64,000 bases of DNA from Rhizopus arrhizus (lineage: Eukaryota > Mucoromycota > Mucoromycetes > Mucorales > Rhizopodaceae). The position numbers and the translations under genes are program-made. Positions 9,223 through 19,229 of the stretch are shown in pieces; within the stretch, counting starts at the first letter, position 1, and every line of letters starts with the position of its first letter. The notes beneath the pieces were generated by a model, which saw only the letters and a list, made by a program, of their open reading frames with translations, was not told where the DNA came from and made no database searches. The stretch covers positions 1,364,001 to 1,428,000 of the forward strand of contig JAKZZE010000002.1 of NCBI GenBank assembly GCA_024220505.1. The letters run 5' to 3'.

Positions 9223-11234
9223 TTATTCTAATTTGGATATGACTTGGTTATTAAATACAAGTGGATTATTGTTATTAAACATGAATGAAAGGTCATTTAT
9301 ACAATCCATTTTCTCTACCGAATTAGAATGAATAGCATTAAATGAGGGCGCATCTAACAGTAAAGGAGGTGTGCCTGTCATTCCACTGACGAGCATGTTG
9401 ATAGCAATATGATGACAGGTAGGGTGATAATCAATATAATAATGGATTTGTTCTGGCAATAAGCATGTATACGCGTAAAGATAATCAGATTTCATAAACA
9501 TCGCTTTGGATTGAATCATGCTATAATCCTGTCGTCTGCCGTATGTGTCTGATGAATAACCAACTATCGAATCCGCATTCTTTCTCCAAACACTGAATCC
9601 AAATTCTAAATCTTCCAAAGATAAAGAAGTCTATAAAAGTACAAGTGAATAAATCATTCCCTAGCTATGCAATAGCTAAACTTACACTAGAGTCAGTCAT
9701 ATAGACAGCTTCCGTTGTAATGCCCTGGATAGGATTATATCGTGTATTGGGTGTATCGTAATTGCCATCGAATATCAATTGAACAGGCTTTTTGAGTTGT
9801 AGACGACGAAGATAATTTTTTGATAGACGCTGACCTCGTGTATTACCGTGAATGTATATCTGCAGTACTTTTGGAGAGTTGGAATAGATGCGTAACAAAT
9901 CAACCAACTGTTCTCTGTTTGTTTGAGGATCTACGTTGATAATTACTGTGAATTGATCTACTTTAGGGTATCGACGTCCATAAGATCTTTTCAGTGTCAT
10001 GTCACAGATGGCCTGTGCACGTCCTTTGTTTTTGATGATCGTCGGCTGGTTTTTGACAATCAAGCTTTCTTCTTCAGACCACAAGTCAGCTACTAAAAGT
10101 ATCAGCAAGCACATTCAGCCATAGATAGCAGCATTACCTTTTTCTAATTCAATTCTCATATTCCTTAATGCTCTTGTCCATAAACCAAACAGGTAACCAT
10201 CATAATTCTCTCTCCATTCTCGTTGATGTAAAAAATAAAAGTTCCAAGGCTTTGTTTCGCTTGTGAAATGAAGGACTCTAACTGTGTTTTGTGATATAAA
10301 ACTTGCGGCTAATGTTGAAAAGTGCTATATATCATAATTTACGCGTTAATTTCATGTGTTGTCTGTTTTTCGAGACTTACAGTAAATTTCACCATCAAGT
10401 TATAGTAACCAGGTAGAGGATGTGTAGATTGATTGAAATAATAATTTAAAAAGCCTTGATCCCCTTTATTATAACTGGGTGCATCCTCATAAGTGTTCAT
10501 AATATCCTTGAATGTCTCTTGATTTGGTTCAGCTACAAATACACCCGTGTTCATTACGCCTCCGATATCAACTACAGCCGAGAATTGTGGATAATCAAAC
10601 AAGTCATCAATAGACTATATTCATATCAGAAGTTGATTTTATGAACATTAGCATGGTACTTACTCGAACCACCATTGTGTCTGCATCTAAAAACACTACT
10701 TTTTTATATTGTGTCAAATTCCACAAGTTCAACTTTGAATATCTGCAAGCCTTATTGAATCCCTTTCTCCTTGCTGAAGCTGATTCCCAAGGATATTTTA
10801 CCTAATCCATCCATTATTATCCTCATTTCTTACTATTTCACTTGTCTTACTTGATTAACATTAATGATTTTAGCACCTAAATGTTCTAGCCTTCGTCGCA
10901 CAATCGGTGTAACCTCATCTAGGACCAAAACCACAATATCATGTTGAGTATTCGTCTGCTTTAATGAATAAACAAGTACTTCTGTTGCCTCTCCCTTTTT
11001 ATTACATTAGAAATTGGAACATACTTTGTTTTATCATATTACCATCACATCATCACAGAGAAAAGTAACAAAAGCATTTTCACTGCTATTATCTTGTATT
11101 AATTTTACTTGACTAGCATCTGATTCCAAGGATCCTTTTGAATATGATGTATTACTGCTTATAGTGAAAAGTAGAGTAACTATAAGGAAGAATGCTATTA
11201 TAAACTTCCAAGCCTTTCTACTGATATTATACAT
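9223..11234 (-). CDS. Type II membrane glycosyltransferase: GT8 plus GT64-like domain
   Basis: Seven exons on the minus strand (11234-11043, 10988-10851, 10801-10664, 10614-10381, 10324-10138, 10089-9686, 9630-9223) give 566 residues with consistent phases. Residues 6-25 (AWKFIIAFFLIVTLLFTI) form a signal anchor after a short basic head, so it is probably a Golgi/ER type II protein. Residues about 55-300 are glycogenin-like GT8: the donor/metal motif FLDADTMVV at about 147-155, MNTGVFVAEPN, GDQGFLNYYF, and LHFTSETKPW, the H-x-x-G-x-x-K-P-W-type loop. Residues about 340-566 resemble the exostosin C-terminal GT64 fold: QFTVIINV, LEDLEFGFSVW, IVGY, YSMIQSKAMFMKSDYLYAYT and CHHIAINMLVSGMTGTPP. 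In this second domain the expected Asp-rich DxD reads TDSS. The substrate is unknown; matrix or wall glycan synthesis is inferred. Confidence 0.85.
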
Positions 11235-12010
11235 TGAAGGAGCGGGAAAGAAAAAGAATTTTTTTAATTGATCAAAAGGGATCGACTTAAATTGTACTAA
11301 CTTTTTGATCTCAGTTGGGTAATACCAAAAATAGAAACTTAGAGTAATTGCATTTTTTTTTTTTTTACAGAAAAAGAAAAGCATGATAAATAAACAAAAT
11401 GAATATATTTTAATATATAGTATATCATCATTATATATATATTATCATTTAATTACTATGTATTTTGTAAAAGTATAAAGTAAACTTTTTTTTAAAAAAA
11501 AAGCATCTAAAAATAACTTCATCTTTTATCTGGCGAAACTAAAGAAAAGACAAGATAACCCAGGAAATAGCGCTGATTGAAGGTGTACCAAGAGGGAATA
11601 AAAGTCAAGCAGGGATAGGGTGACTTGTATGTCTGGCGACGTCAACAGTAATGCAAAAGGAACATATTAAATCATTCGTCTGTGACTATAGATTAGATCT
11701 ACAGAGAGGACATGTTTCATTTTAAATTACTAGAATATTATAGCATGTCATGTTATGTACAGCATCTATTAAAATTTGTTGCTTTATATTGATAACTGAA
11801 TAGGTTTCTAAAGCAAGATATGAATTGTTTCTCTTTTTAATTGATATGAGTTTTTTGGGGGTTCTTTAACTCTGAGAGTATTCTATTTCTATACTTATAC
11901 TGAATCTTATTCTGTAGCTTTACAATTGATATAATTTATCTTTATTTGGTTTATCAATAATCATGATGGTTTCAATTATTTTATATAAAAATAAATTTGA
12001 GGTAATGCCG

Positions 12011-12045
<35 letters not shown>

Positions 12046-13051
12046 TAGTTTCAAAACTTGTTGAATATAATTTGGTGAAAGCCACCTTCAAGTCGAACGA
12101 AAAGACATTTTTTGTACATTTTGACGTTGTAATTGATTCTTTATTATTATATCAAGCGCATTCGGCAATACTGAAGAGATTGAATATTTCAAGTGTTTAT
12201 AAAGAACGTTTGATACTGATTGTCATAGTTTTTACTGGTCTGCTAACAATCAAATAGAAAATCCATGCTGATAACAATTGAAGACTATAAGCAATCTATC
12301 AAGTTATTTGATTTCTTTTTTAATAATTCAGAGACCTCAAGCACTGTTATAATAACTGCATTAAGTAAAATGATACCTTTGTTGCCTTTTGATTTGAATT
12401 GATTCATTTGACAAAATGATAATTTCAACTTCACAGTAAGCTTATGAAAAAAGGTAGATAAGGTAATAAGGTTGTAACTGAAATTATTAGTTTATTATCT
12501 TGCCATCAATAATACACCATGACACCCAATTAGAAATCAGTCTTTTTCCCTTCAATTTGTCAAATGTAGAGATCTTCAACCTTCAATGTACTACAAATAA
12601 TAAAGTGGCAGAGAGCAATATGTTGCACGAAATTGATGGTTTAATTGGATTAATGAAATAATAATTAGTAACAATTTATATCACAAGCGTCTTTTAAGAA
12701 GAAAGTATGGCTTATATTAACAAATAATATGATGACAATATAAATAAGCTTTTTCCTAGTTGAAAAACAAACTGCTTCTAGCTATTGTAATCATATGAAG
12801 AACATCAGAGGTTGTGTGGGAACTCCGAAGGTTAAGCCCCTGAATAAAAATAGAATTTGCATTGTTCTTCTAGCACTTTTGCCACTTGATAAAACTTCAA
12901 ACTAACGGTTAATTTTATGTAAGACTAACGAATACTAGAGTCTAGTAAAAGTGGCTCAAAGGTAGATAATGAATAACTCATGATACAATCAATGTATTTA
13001 CGTCCACATTTGAAAACATGAGAATAATAGAATGCTTAGCTGACTTTTATT
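11235..13051. other. Long intergenic region
   Basis: About 1.8 kb, strongly A/T-rich, with no gene I can support. It holds a run of 31 T at 12012-12042. A 61-codon open stretch follows at 12072-12257, has no family resemblance, and may be chance or a relic. The remainder shows no repeats or RNA genes that I could recognise. Confidence 0.5.
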
Positions 13052-13063
13052 TATATATAAATA
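13052..13063 (+). promoter_or_regulatory. TATA-like box
   Basis: TATATATAAATA lies 41-52 bp upstream of the ATG at 13104, a position that fits a core promoter for this small intronless gene. Confidence 0.55.
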
Positions 13064-13103
13064 CATCTTTCCAATTATAAATCTACTCTTTTATCTTTTA
13101 TTC

Positions 13104-13517
13104 ATGAATAGTAATTTGTATGAATATAACCCTATTTATCCAAGCCTTCAAAGCAGACACTCACCTATGAAAAAAAAGGATGTTGAAATCGACAATTCAG
13201 TTTACCAATTACTTGCCTTTTACCTTAACACCGACAAACTAGAATTGCCATCTTTTGCACATACTAAACAACGCCGTTCTGTTAACCGTGTTTATGGATC
13301 ACGCTGTCGAAATTGGCTTGGAGAAGTAGATCAGAATCCACTTGAACGAAACACAATATTCAATTCAAAAAGGTCACTGATCAAGCTTGATGAATCTGTG
13401 AGAGCAAGTAAAGCACGGTATCCCAAGTCTGTATCATTCGATGAAGCTGTAACCATTATACCCCAAGCCGATGGTGAAGAAGAAGATATTTTTGTTGATG
13501 CTGTCGAAACAATTTAA
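13104..13517 (+). CDS. Small uncharacterised protein with a KSVSF (RVxF-like) motif
   Basis: A 137-residue intronless reading frame. I do not recognise the family. It is hydrophilic, with Arg/Lys-rich central parts (HTKQRRSVNRVYGSRCRNW) and an acidic tail (DGEEEDIFVDAVETI). Near the C-terminus, RYPKSVSFDEAVTIIP contains K-S-V-S-F, which fits the RVxF docking consensus for protein phosphatase 1; similar VSFDE-V-I sequences occur in short fungal signalling proteins. Support for a real gene comes from its length in AT-rich DNA, normal amino-acid composition and the upstream TATA-like box. A PP1-regulator role is inference from one short motif. No transmembrane segment or signal peptide is visible. 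Confidence 0.65.
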   Translation: MNSNLYEYNPIYPSLQSRHSPMKKKDVEIDNSVYQLLAFYLNTDKLELPSFAHTKQRRSVNRVYGSRCRNWLGEVDQNPLERNTIFNSKRSLIKLDESVRASKARYPKSVSFDEAVTIIPQADGEEEDIFVDAVETI

Positions 13518-14418
13518 CACATTATGATATGTTTTCATGCATAAATGTATATTACTAGCCAACAGAGCCTACACATAGTATTTCCATATAAATAAATCTT
13601 TATGTAAATCTTTTATTTTTACATCTGCAAGCCAATCAGCTAATTATTATATTTGTACTACAAGTGCTGAATGAAATAGGGTTAGCCTTAAGGAGAAAGC
13701 GACACAAACTGTCTTTATTTCTCTCTTGTCTTTGTTTTTTTACTTGGCTGAATTTCCCTTGACTTTGATATGCATACTAAGAAACTATGATTGAAGCTGC
13801 CTCTTTAGCTTTTATGCGTCTAAAAAATCCCGAGCAACTAAAGTCAAACAGCCATTTATAGTTTCAAAGAATCTCAAGAGAAATGTGTTTTAATTTTTTT
13901 GTACTCAACTCTTTCACGGTTTACGTAATTTACTTGTGTAAAGATGCGATATAGTTTGATGAGATATCACGAGTGAAGATTAAAAAAAGGGAGTAAGGTT
14001 GACAAGATGGTTTATAGATGACTTGCAGAGGTGTATAAGCACATTAGACAAAGCCTTGCGATGATGAGAATAACATCTGTGGTGGCTTGATATGACGCAG
14101 TAGGTTGCTTGTCGCACTAAAGAGTCTTGCCTGCAGAATAAAAATGTCCAAAGTAGAAAGAAAAAGCGTATGCGATTAAAAAAAAAAAAAAAAGAGAGCA
14201 TGGTATATTCAAGCCATACATGTATAAAAAAATATAAGCAACAAGTTGATATATCCTCTTGAGTCGACCAAATATCGCCATTTTTCGTTTGCGTTACTCA
14301 AAAGTATCTAATTCCATGTCGAATTACGCGTCCTCTACTTTTTTTGGAAAAAAAATGCATAAAAAGCGACCGTGTTTTCTAGGCCTTTTTTTTTTTCTTC
14401 TTTTTTTCACAAAGGAAA
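13518..14418. other. Intergenic region upstream of the aldo-keto reductase
   Basis: About 0.9 kb with T-rich and A-rich runs, including an A-run at 14178-14192 and a T-run at 14385-14395 just before the ATG. Short open stretches on both strands consist mostly of Phe/Lys low complexity. I see no supported gene. Confidence 0.5.
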
Positions 14419-15691
14419 ATGACTGTGAAGTTAGAAAAAGATGTTATTCCTACTGCGGAAACAAAACTCAAGCTAGGTGGTGTTGTGGATGTACCGCCAA
14501 TTGGTAAATAAACAGCCACTGAATCATTGGTATATAACGACTTATCAATTTTTAAAGCTATCGGTTGTTGGCAGTGGGGAGATAAAACGGGTATATAGAA
14601 CATTGGTAAAAAAAAAAGGTAAAAAGATTGAATAATCTTTTTTTTAGTATGGAACTGGACACCAGAGGCTGAAAAGGATGCCAAAGAAGCCTTTGATACA
14701 GCATTTGAATTGAATATTCCATTTTATGACTCGGGTAATTAATTTCCTTAAAAAAAAAGCATCATAGTCTTGCTCTATTGACATCTCTTTTAGCTGAAGT
14801 ATATGGAGATGGTGAATCAGAAAAAGAAATCAAGCGTTTTCAAGAAAAGTACAGTGAAGAAGAAAAGGCCAAGCAAGTGATTGCTACCAAATTTTTTCCC
14901 TACGATCACCGTACTCAATTTCCTGATGTCTTGCTTTCTGCTCTCAAGGATTCCTTGTCTCGTCTGGGTAGTTTTAAAGTAGATCTTTATCAAATTCATG
15001 CACCCATTCATCCTGTTGAAATTGAAGTCGTTGGTAAGTAGAAAGGTATGACCAAGATCTCAAGTAACCTGTTTTATTACAGCCAATGCATTAGCAGATG
15101 CTTATGAAGCTGGTCTCGTAAGGACCGTAGGTGTTTCAAATTATAGTATTGAAGAAATCAAAAGAATGCACACTGCTTTACAAAAGAGAAATATTCCTTT
15201 GGCATCCAACCAAATTTCTTATTCTCTTACACGCACTATTCCCGAGAAATCTGGGCTAATCAAATTGTGTCATGATCTTGGCATCGTCATCTTGGCTTAT
15301 TCTCGCAAGTGCACCATGCTTTTTTAAAAAAAAAACCTAACCTTGTCTTTGTATAGCACTCAGTATGGGCTTATTGACCGGCAAATACCCACCTCATGGT
15401 CCACCTCCAAAGGGTCGTGAAAGATGGTTCAGTCGATTTGACAAGGAACAGCTGACACAGTTGCTGGCTGTGTTGAAAAAGCTGGGTGAAAAGTACGGAA
15501 AGACGCAAAGTGCGATTGCCTTGAACTGGTGTATCGTGAAGGGTACGATACCTCTTGGAGGAGCAAGAACAGCAGAACATGTCAGACAAAATGCTGAAGC
15601 ACTTGGATTTCGATTGACAGACGATGAGGTTTCTGAACTTGACAAGTATTCTTTTGAAGGATCAAACAACAATGAGTGGCAACATGGATAA
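14419..15691 (+). CDS. Aldo-keto reductase, six exons, one GC-AG intron
   Basis: An NAD(P)H-dependent carbonyl reductase of the AKR superfamily, 333 residues. Exons: 14419-14503, 14558-14590, 14648-14734, 14794-15033, 15083-15304, 15357-15691. The catalytic tetrad is visible: Asp and Tyr in FYDSAEVYG, Lys in VIATKFFP, and His in LYQIHAPIHP. The cofactor side shows VGVSNYS, ASNQISYSL, ILAYSPLSMGLLTGK, and the late IPLGGARTAEHVRQNAEAL motif. The N-terminus IAIGCWQWGDKT fits the GLGTWQWG signature. The joins keep phase only if intron 5 uses a GC donor (TCTC|GCAAGT) with TATAG acceptor, a minor but genuine eukaryotic intron class. The substrate is not deducible; pyridoxal-type and generic aldehyde reductases are both possible. 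The 3' end converges on the ENPP gene. Confidence 0.92.
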
Positions 15692-15813
15692 ATGGTTAAA
15701 AATAAATTTCTTTTGTACACACACACAGACTTTTTATAATCTTTTTTGTTTTCATCCATGCTTTTTTTTTTATAGACAATAGAGTCATATAATATCAATC
15801 GCAACTTTATTTG

Positions 15814-17483
15814 TTATTCTATGGCTTGTAAAATGCCATTTAAAGTATTATTATTGCTTGTTGGCTCTAACTTTAAAATACGTGACATGACGTTAAATAA
15901 CTCAACATTCCAAAATGGTTTTATCGTCTTGTCCTCTGGGAAATCAGGTCCTCTTGCTACAAATATCGCTCTTGATTCCGGGGACAGATTATCATAACCG
16001 TGAACACCCCGTGGTGAATAACTTTTGCCTAAATTAGGATCAAATTCTTGACGTGTGACAAAATTCCAACCAGGATCTGGCAAGACGATGAGGGGTGGTA
16101 TTCTGATGTGATGACGGAAATGAAAACGACTTGGAATGTCCTTTCGTTTATAGACTTGGAAATGAGGTGCTTTGGACTGTAGTCGTTGAAAGGCTTGATA
16201 TAATCGCTCGACTGATTCATTTTCATCCAATTCTGGATGAACACGAATACCCAAGATGGGAAAAGTCTCAATGCGCCATATCAGTGATAACTCTTGCTCT
16301 GTTAATTCTTGATCATAAAATATCAAGCGTTGTTCGTCTGTGGCTGACATGCCATGATCACTGACAATGATGATATTAATAATATCTGTCAAGTTCCTTT
16401 CCTTTATGCCTTCCAATAATCTTCCAATACTTTTATCAGCCAATCTTAATTCTTTCATTGTCTTTGTGTTGATTAGTACACGTAAAGCGAACTCTACCTT
16501 TATACCTCATTAGCAAAAGGACCGTAACGATGACCAGCTTGATCTATTTGAGGCACATACAATCCAATGAACTGAGGTCTATCTTCAATAGGTAAATCAA
16601 TCCAATCAAACACTTGATCTACTTTGTCATCAAAAGTAACAAAATCATCATAAGCAACTGAATAAGTAGGCCTAAGTCCCTGAAAGCTCGTACTACAACC
16701 TGGCCACATGATAACACCCGATTTTTTATTCTGCTTTACTGCTGTGATCCAAATCTATACTTACTTTAGCAAAAGGCACTCTTTGTCCATCTTACTTACA
16801 GGTTCACCACCCCACCATTTAGAATCCCAACTTTGATCAGGGCTTTTATAATTAAAAGTATCATTTAACAATGGATCGTAAAAATAGTTACCAACGATAC
16901 CGTGTGACTCTGGGTATAATCCAGTGACCAAAGACCAATGATTAGGAAAAGTAATTGGCTAATGAAAGATTAGGTTTCTCTTTTTTTTTTTTTTATAAAT
17001 ATTTCCTATTAAATTATTTTACAGGAAAGGATGGTGTCATATATTGAGCTCTTGCTCCATCTTTAGCTGTTGATAAAGGTTAATGTTTATAAAGTCATAT
17101 ATAAAAGATTATACCCATTTGAGTTAATACTGGAGTAATAAATAAATCCAAATCATGGTTGACTACACCATCCAATGAAACAAATAAGACTGTTGGTGCA
17201 AATAGATGAGAACCATTATTATAAATTGGTTCATTATCAACAGGTAGCCCAGATACGTTCAATATCCAGTAAAAAATAACTCCTACAGTTAATAAACTTC
17301 CTATACTTGATAAGAAAATAAGGCCACGATGAAGTTGATAAAAAGAGCTTGTCTACAATATGCATTTAATATCTATTTTCCTTCTCTATCCTATTCTTTT
17401 ACTTCTTCTTCTGGTGGTCCAATAGATTGATATTGAGTATAAAAGTCTGTTGTTCTAGGGTGCTTGTTGTCATTTAAAGTCAT
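15814..17483 (-). CDS. Type II membrane nucleotide pyrophosphatase/phosphodiesterase (ENPP-like)
   Basis: Exons 17483-17403, 17352-17115, 17066-17023, 16958-16800, 16754-16506, 16461-15814 give 472 residues. These enzymes hydrolyse nucleotide or phospholipid phosphodiesters using two zinc ions, outside the cytosol. A cytosolic tail of about 30 residues precedes the anchor [21 protein letters not shown] (about residues 34-54). The catalytic elements are in order: VSLDGV (metal Asp), [19 protein letters not shown] (nucleophile Thr in the TFPNH context), [14 protein letters not shown] (Asp and His), IIVSDHGM (Asp and His) and GVHGYDN (His). The last exon uses an AAAG acceptor. The length is shorter than yeast Npp1/2 (about 500-740). 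The gene is divergent from the HEM25-like carrier. The identity is firm and the substrate unknown. Confidence 0.9.
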
Positions 17484-17833
17484 TCTTTACCAAAGAAGAA
17501 GAAGAAAAAAAAAAAAAAAAGATAAGCAAGACTAAAAGAGGGAAAAAAAAATGCATTTATACTCGGACTTTTAATTAAGGAGAAAAGAAAAAGAGTTAAA
17601 AAAAAGACAATGAACAACAGACAATCATGTAACCATACTAATAAATAAAGAAGACAATAGGTTATATGAATCACACAATAAATTATCTACACCAACAACT
17701 CTCATTCCTATTTTCACTCTTTTGTTATTTTTGACTCATAATAATATTAAAAAAAGACGTCATGAAACTGCGCATAAAAATTGAATTTTTGCTTTGATAG
17801 GTCTATCTTTTTTTTTTTTAAAAAAAAAAAAAA
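17484..17833. promoter_or_regulatory. Divergent promoter region, ENPP / SLC25A38
   Basis: 350 bp separates two start codons facing away from each other. It is A/T-rich, with an A-run at 17504-17520 near the ENPP side and a T-run then A-run at 17810-17833 abutting the carrier ATG. No TATA box was chosen with confidence. Confidence 0.4.
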
Positions 17834-19111
17834 ATGACAACCTTACAAGAAAAGAAACAAACGCCCATTTTACATTTAACAGGAGGTGCTTTGTCAGGCA
17901 TGGTAGCATGTGTTGCTCTACAACCACTTGATTTGATTAAAACACGATTGCAACAACACCGACAAGACCATTTGGCTTTTTTAAAAGAAGCCAAAAACAA
18001 GGGCCTTAAAGTAGCACCACAAAAAAGGTAATCAGACATTCGGTGAAGCATGACTAATGATCTATTTAGTAATATATATTCTACAATAAAAGATGTTGTA
18101 CATAACAATGGATACAGTGGACTTTGGAGAGGAACTATACCTACTATTATGAGGTAATAACAATAATTTAGAAAATGTCCACCCCCCCCTTCCTCTAACG
18201 ATAAGGCTAGAAATGTACCTGGTTCTGCTCTTTATTTCTTTGCATTATCTGAAATACGACAGATCGTTTCAAATTCACGAACGATTTGGAAGCCTGTCAT
18301 GAATAACACTAAGGATCATCAACGTTGGGAGAATTTGTTTTCAGGTTCAACAGCAAGAGGAGCAGTTGGATACATCATGATGCCTATTACAGTAGTCAAA
18401 GTGAGATATGAGGTAAGTTGATGTTGATGCGAGCAGTGAAGAGACATAACACTGTATTTTAATAGAGCAACCTCTATAATTACACAAGTCTATCACAAGC
18501 TTTTACGTCTATTATTAAAACAGATGGAATACGAGGTAAGAGAGGCATAGGATGATGATAATGCATAGATCTGTATACTTAATCTATTAGAAAGGATTAT
18601 TTGCTGGATATGGAGCAACATTTATTCGTGATGCACCTTTTGCTGGTATTTATTTATTTTTCTATGAAGGATTTAAATCATGGGCAAATGGTAAATGTCA
18701 ATAGAATAGCTCTAGATGGGTATTGATGATGAATATAGACTATGCAGATAGTCATCAAAAACCGATTGCAAACGCATTGGTTAATTTAGGGTCTGGAGTG
18801 GCTGCTGGTATGGCCGCTACATGTACCACACAGCCTTTTGATATGCTAAAGACGCGTATGCAACTGAAGCCTGTTATTTATAAAAACCTTTTACAATCAG
18901 CAAAGAAAGTCTACTTGGTAAGTGATAGACAGGGTAAAGGAGAATGATGTGACTCATAAACAAATAGGAGGAAGGCATCATGGGATTCTTTGATGGGATA
19001 AGTGTAAGGTTAATTAGAAAACCACTGAATTCTGCCATTTCTTGGACAATTTATGAAGAAGTTGTACGATGGTACAACAGAAAGGATATCCTATTAAAAG
19101 AAAAACTGTAA
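17834..19111 (+). CDS. HEM25: Mitochondrial glycine carrier, SLC25A38/Hem25-like
   Basis: Hem25/SLC25A38 imports glycine across the mitochondrial inner membrane for 5-aminolevulinate and haem synthesis. Seven exons (17834-18027, 18070-18153, 18211-18412, 18466-18535, 18595-18690, 18739-18917, 18968-19111) give 322 residues, close to the family size. The three carrier repeats carry [25 protein letters not shown] and [12 protein letters not shown]; the middle repeat's hydrophobic P-I-T-V-V-K is characteristic of this subfamily. Other matches are [24 protein letters not shown] (split by an intron), [20 protein letters not shown] and [15 protein letters not shown]. The fifth exon uses an AAAG acceptor, preferred over a TAG four bases upstream because only it preserves the GLFAGYG frame. 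Confidence 0.92.
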
Positions 19112-19229
19112 CCTTTTCTTTTTTATTTTTCCCGCTTCATTCATGCTTCCTGTATTTTATTCCGCTAAATAACTTTTTTTTTTTTTTTTTTCTTTTCTTT
19201 TTTCCTTCTTTCTCTCTCTTTCTCTTTTG

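Noticed and set aside
12072..12257. 61-codon open frame after the T31 run
   Set aside because: No start context, family match or splice partners; hydrophobic A/T-rich codons are expected by chance.
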